Below the pieces are notes generated by a model. It ran no database searches and was not told where the DNA came from. It saw only the letters and a list, made by a program, of their open reading frames with translations. The translations under genes were made by a program, and so were the position numbers. Of a stretch of 25,815 nucleotides of DNA, positions 22,154 through 25,815 are shown in pieces. This DNA comes from an uncultured Senegalimassilia sp. (GTDB taxonomy: Bacteria > Actinomycetota > Coriobacteriia > Coriobacteriales > Eggerthellaceae): NCBI RefSeq assembly GCF_934630535.1, contig NZ_CAKTVU010000022.1:1-25815 (forward strand), given 5' to 3'. The stretch's first letter is position 1; each line of letters opens with the position of its first letter.

Positions 22154-25051
22154 ATGGGCAAGCTGAATATGACGCGTCGCGCGTTCACGAAGCTGGCGGC
22201 CGCCACCGCGGCCGCCGCTGCCGTGGTTGCGCCTACGGGTGCCGCGCTGGCCGAGTCGAGCAGCGCCACCCAAAGCAAGGCGGGCGAGACCAAGCGCGTG
22301 CGTTCCTGCTGCCGCGGCTGCGGCAAGATGGAATGCGGCGTGTGGGTCGTCGTCGAGAACGGCCGCGCCATCCGCACGGAAGGCGACGAGAGCGCATTCC
22401 ATTCCATGGGCAACCATTGCGGCAAGGGCCAGGCGTCGCTGCAGGCGGCGTACCACCCCGACCGCCTGTACCATCCCATGAAGCGCACGAACGCCCGCGG
22501 CGAGGACGATCCCGGTTGGGTGCGCATCAGCTGGGACGAGGCGATGAGCACCATCGCCGAGAAGCTGCAGGAGACGATGGACCGCTACGGCGGAGAGTCC
22601 ATTTTCGGCATGTCGGGTACCAGCCGTATCTGGGGCATGTTCGCATACGGCGCGCTCGGTCAGCTGGTCGGCAGCCCGAACATGTGCATCCCGTGGCAGG
22701 TGTGCAAGGGCCCGCGCTTCTTCGCCACCGCGCTGAACTCCATGATGCAGGCATCGTGGATGGAGACGGTCGGCCGCCCGAAGGTCTACACGTCCTGGGG
22801 TACCGGTCCGGAGCTTTCGAACTACGACGACGCCTGCCGTACCGTGGTCGACGTTGCCGAGAAGGCCGACACGCACATCGTGGTCGACCCGCGCATGACC
22901 AACCTGGGCAAGGAGGCCGACATCTGGCTGAACCTGCGCCCCGGCACCGACGGCGCCATGGCCATGGGCTGGTTGAACGTGCTGATCAACAACGACCTGT
23001 ACGACGACCTGTTCGCCAAGAAGTGGACCGACGCGCCGTTCCTGGTTTGCAACGACGTGGAGCCCTCCGGCTACGAGGTCTACCGCTTCACCAGCGGCAA
23101 GTGCCAGATCAAGACGCGCCTGCTCAAGGAAAGCGACCTGAAGGAAGACGGCGATCCGCACAAGTTCATGGTGTGGGACAACCTGAACAACCGCATGACC
23201 TACTTCGACGCCGACAGCGGCCTGTGGGAAGGCGAGACGTGGAGCAAGCCCACGGCCGGCCACGAAGGCATGCAGGAGCATCTGGTGCCCGGCGTGAGCC
23301 AAGGTTGGGTTCCCGATCCGACCCCGTTCGATCCGGCCATCGATCCGGCGCTGTACGGCGAGTTCGAGGTGGAGCTGAAGGACGGCCGCAAGTCCAAGGT
23401 CAAGCCCGTGTGGGAGTACTTCACCGCACGCGTCGCCGAGTACACGCCCGAGAAGGTCTCCGAGATCACCGGCGTGCCGGCGGAGTCCATCGAGCGCGCC
23501 GCGAAGATCCACGCCACGCGCATCGACCCGTCCACCGGTTACGGCAACGGCGGCGTGCAGTATCAGCTGGCCATCGAGCACAGCTGCAACGCCATCGCCA
23601 TGTGCCGCGCCATGGACACCTATATCGGCCTGTCGGGCAACTGGGACGTTCCTGCAGGTCATCGCGGCGGCACCCAGGGCGAGTTCGTGTTCAAGGCCGG
23701 CCTTGGCGCCGTGGCCCCCGGCATCCCGAACATCTCGGCAGAGGAGTTCAACAAGACGCTCGGCATCGAGGATTACCCGCTTTTGGGCTGGTGGCAGGGC
23801 TGGGCGGACGACGCCAGCGTGTGGAAGGCCATCGAGACGGGCGACCCGTACCCGGTGAAGGCCGGTTGGTGCTCCACGGGCGACTTCATGTGCATGTCGA
23901 ACTCCCTGCAGAAGTGGAAGGCGTTCCCCAACCTGGACTTCTTCGTGTGCGAGGACCTGTGGAAGACGCCGACCGCCGGCATGGCGGACATCCTGCTTCC
24001 CGCGCAGCACTGGCTTGAGACCGACTGCCCGCGTCTTTCGCAAGGCCCGTCGGGCGGCCAGGGCGCAACGTGCCGCGCCATCGAGCCTCCCGCCGATACG
24101 CTGCACGACATCGAGATCGCCACGATGATCTACAAGTACATGGGCAAGCAGTGGGGTCCCGACGAGAACAAGTGGCCCAGCCGCATCGAGAACCTTGACA
24201 TCATGCTGAACACCGGCCGCCAGGGCGATCCCATCACGTGGGAGGAGTACAAGGATGACTTCCAGAAGAACGGCTGGAAGGACGCCAAGGTTGCGGCGCC
24301 CGACACGTGGGGCACGTATCGCCGCTATGAGACGGGCATGATGCCGCTGAAGGCATACGGCGACAAGAACGCGCTCGAGGAGTTCGCCAAGCCCGGCTTC
24401 GGCACGCCGACCCGCAAGATGGAGATCTGGAACACGCTCATCGAGACGTTCATGCCCGAGGACGAGGAAGACTTCCTGCCCACGTACAAGGAGCCGCCGC
24501 TGAGCCCGATTTCCGATCCTGAGATGAACGAGAAGTATCCGTTCACCGCCACGACCGGCCGCCGTATCCCGGTGTACTTCCACTCCGAGCATCGCCAGCT
24601 GCCCTGGTGCCGCGAGATGTGGCCGGCGCCGCGCATCGAGATCAACCCGCAGGATGCCGCGCGCCTGGGCATCGAGCAGGGCGACTGGGTGTGGATCGAG
24701 AACGACAACGGCAAGATCCGCCAGGTGGCCGACCTGTACCACGGCATCGCGCCCGGCACGGTGAACCTGGAGCATCAGTGGTGGTTCCCCGAGCTCGACC
24801 AGGCCGACAAGGGCTATGACCTGTGCGGTTGCAACTGCCTGGTCACCACGGGCAAGGGCTATCAGGACCGCATCTCCGGCACCAGCTACCTGCGCGCGTA
24901 CCCCGTGAACATCTACAAGGCAACGGCGGAGAACTCGCCGTTCGGCAATCCCGTACCGTGCGATCACAACGGCAACGAGATCATCCACGACGCCTCCGAC
25001 CCGCGTCTGAAGGAATGGCTGCCGAACTACGACGTTCGCGATGAAGCGTAA
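22154..25051 (+). CDS. Molybdopterin oxidoreductase catalytic subunit, DMSO-reductase family, Tat-exported
   Basis: 965 residues. A twin-arginine signal (TRRAFTK, then an Ala-rich core ending GAALA) sends it folded across the membrane. One [4Fe-4S] site follows: Cys53, Cys56, Cys61 and Cys89 (CRGCGKMEC...HCGKG). The molybdopterin-binding body includes GSPN and QVCKGPR, where Cys184 is my best guess for the molybdenum ligand, and VVDPRMTNLGKEADIWLNLRPGTD. The C-terminal domain has YFHSEHRQLPW and LEHQWWFPE, which resemble the acetylene hydratase/pyrogallol transhydroxylase/catechol dehydroxylase branch more than true DMSO reductase. The substrate cannot be assigned. The ATG at 22154 is preceded by GAAGGAGGAG; the frame open to 21917 is leader. 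Electrons would come from the next two gene products. Confidence 0.93.
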   Translation: MGKLNMTRRAFTKLAAATAAAAAVVAPTGAALAESSSATQSKAGETKRVRSCCRGCGKMECGVWVVVENGRAIRTEGDESAFHSMGNHCGKGQASLQAAYHPDRLYHPMKRTNARGEDDPGWVRISWDEAMSTIAEKLQETMDRYGGESIFGMSGTSRIWGMFAYGALGQLVGSPNMCIPWQVCKGPRFFATALNSMMQASWMETVGRPKVYTSWGTGPELSNYDDACRTVVDVAEKADTHIVVDPRMTNLGKEADIWLNLRPGTDGAMAMGWLNVLINNDLYDDLFAKKWTDAPFLVCNDVEPSGYEVYRFTSGKCQIKTRLLKESDLKEDGDPHKFMVWDNLNNRMTYFDADSGLWEGETWSKPTAGHEGMQEHLVPGVSQGWVPDPTPFDPAIDPALYGEFEVELKDGRKSKVKPVWEYFTARVAEYTPEKVSEITGVPAESIERAAKIHATRIDPSTGYGNGGVQYQLAIEHSCNAIAMCRAMDTYIGLSGNWDVPAGHRGGTQGEFVFKAGLGAVAPGIPNISAEEFNKTLGIEDYPLLGWWQGWADDASVWKAIETGDPYPVKAGWCSTGDFMCMSNSLQKWKAFPNLDFFVCEDLWKTPTAGMADILLPAQHWLETDCPRLSQGPSGGQGATCRAIEPPADTLHDIEIATMIYKYMGKQWGPDENKWPSRIENLDIMLNTGRQGDPITWEEYKDDFQKNGWKDAKVAAPDTWGTYRRYETGMMPLKAYGDKNALEEFAKPGFGTPTRKMEIWNTLIETFMPEDEEDFLPTYKEPPLSPISDPEMNEKYPFTATTGRRIPVYFHSEHRQLPWCREMWPAPRIEINPQDAARLGIEQGDWVWIENDNGKIRQVADLYHGIAPGTVNLEHQWWFPELDQADKGYDLCGCNCLVTTGKGYQDRISGTSYLRAYPVNIYKATAENSPFGNPVPCDHNGNEIIHDASDPRLKEWLPNYDVRDEA

Positions 25052-25066
25052 AGGAGGTGCGCGAAG

Positions 25067-25735
25067 ATGACCCATTATGCGATTGCGACGGACCTGAACC
25101 GTTGCGTGGGCTGCCTGGCATGCAGCGTGGCGTGCAAGGCCATGAACAGCGTGCCGGTGGGCGATTACTGGAACAAGACGTTGCGCATCGGCCCGAATCC
25201 GAAGGCGGACGGTTGCGGTACGTGGCCTGATGTGGAGATGTACTTCCTGACCGTGCAGTGCCAGCACTGCAAGGACCCGGAGTGCGTGAAGGTGTGCCCG
25301 ACCGGGGCCAGCCACATCGCCGCCGACGGCACCGTGCAGATCGACAAGTCGAAATGCATTGGTTGCCAGTTCTGCGCCATGAGCTGCCCTTATGGCGTGC
25401 GTTACCTCAACACCGAGGAGCGCGTGGTTGAGAAGTGCACCTTGTGCGAACAGCGTATCGCGCAAGGCGAGCTGCCTGCTTGCGTGGCGCAATGCGGTGG
25501 CCGCGCGCGCTTCTTCGGCGACCTGGACAAGGGCATCGATTCGTTCGAGGCGCCGTGGGTGGTCGACGTGACCGAGGGCGATCCGAGCTACGACAAGACC
25601 GAGCACACGCGCATCACGTTGAAGGAATGCGTGCAGGAGTACAAACAGTCCGACGTGCACCATCTCCCGGACGTGGGCAACGATCCGTCGTTTGTGTACA
25701 TCTTGCGCGACCGCGATTGGCAAGGGGAGGAGTAG
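25067..25735 (+). CDS. Four-cluster ferredoxin subunit (DmsB-like)
   Basis: 222 residues. Electron-transfer subunit with four cysteine quartets for [4Fe-4S] clusters: CVGCLACSVAC, CQHCKDPECVKVCP, CIGCQFCAMSCPYG, and CTLCEQR paired with CVAQC. There is no signal peptide, so it would travel with the Tat-exported catalytic subunit. The ATG follows AAGGAGGTG, 15 bases after the catalytic gene. It passes electrons between the membrane anchor and the molybdenum subunit. Confidence 0.94.
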   Translation: MTHYAIATDLNRCVGCLACSVACKAMNSVPVGDYWNKTLRIGPNPKADGCGTWPDVEMYFLTVQCQHCKDPECVKVCPTGASHIAADGTVQIDKSKCIGCQFCAMSCPYGVRYLNTEERVVEKCTLCEQRIAQGELPACVAQCGGRARFFGDLDKGIDSFEAPWVVDVTEGDPSYDKTEHTRITLKECVQEYKQSDVHHLPDVGNDPSFVYILRDRDWQGEE

Positions 25736-25738
25736 ATT

Positions 25739-25815
25739 ATGGAACTGCAATGGCCTCTGATTTTGTTCACCACCCTTACCGCGTGGGGCTGCGGCGTGCT
25801 CGGCGGCGCCGGCGC
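25739..25815 (+). CDS. DmsC-like membrane anchor subunit (partial, cut by window end)
   Basis: Only about 25 residues are visible, starting three bases after the ferredoxin gene stop with GGGGAGG upstream. MELQWPLILFTTLTAWGCG reads as the first transmembrane helix of a DmsC-type quinol-oxidising anchor. The position as third gene of a catalytic/ferredoxin/anchor set supports this. Confidence 0.7.
   Translation, partial: MELQWPLILFTTLTAWGCGVLGGAG

Noticed and set aside
21821..25750. A 1309-residue open frame on the reverse strand opposite the molybdoenzyme genes
   Set aside because: Its product is a His/Arg/Val/Leu-rich sequence without domains. It is the antisense shadow of GC-biased codons in the real genes, and it spans three of them plus the promoter region.

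Overview
The window is high-GC, densely coding bacterial DNA. It most likely comes from an anaerobic actinobacterium of the class Coriobacteriia, probably family Eggerthellaceae. Three things point there: a DMSO-reductase-family operon paired with a divergent LuxR regulator carrying a many-helix membrane domain (a hallmark pairing of Eggerthella and its relatives), a type III glutamine synthetase, and a MoaE-like protein of the kind I associate with that group. The genus cannot be fixed from sequence reading alone.

Region 1 (1-5400) is a cell-surface pilus locus. A small winged-helix protein is followed by a tightly packed set: a large signal-peptide/sorting-signal adhesin, a small cytoplasmic-looking protein, a signal-peptidase-like protein that lacks the catalytic lysine, a two-domain isopeptide pilin, a class B sortase and a small minor pilin. 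The order adhesin, SipA-like, FctA-like, class B sortase, FctB-like matches the FCT pilus region of Streptococcus pyogenes. A perfect 17-bp inverted repeat closes the locus.

Region 2 (5400-12960) is housekeeping: a reverse-strand MoaE-like protein, a long AT-richer intergenic region, a small two-helix membrane protein, then lysA, hom, pyrE, a HAD phosphatase and reverse-strand metA with a short disordered protein behind it. lysA, hom and metA belong to the aspartate-family amino acid pathways. Most units are separated by strong hairpin terminators.

Region 3 (12960-15910) is an unusual gene-poor island. One reverse-strand gene for a DUF559/restriction-endonuclease-fold protein sits between two copies of a roughly 73-bp repeat in opposite orientation. 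Outside these lie GTCGGC-rich low-complexity tracts on both sides, and downstream of the gene is a strongly pyrimidine-rich noncoding stretch.

Region 4 (15910-19940) holds rplM-rpsI with a structured leader, a type III glutamine synthetase and reverse-strand dtd. Region 5 (19940-25815) starts with a set of three related repeats, two of which form a long inverted repeat. It continues with the membrane-bound LuxR regulator (reverse) and, divergently, a Tat-exported molybdopterin oxidoreductase catalytic subunit, a four-cluster ferredoxin subunit and the start of a DmsC-like membrane anchor that runs off the window. The divergent intergenic region carries conspicuous inverted and direct repeats that are candidate operators.
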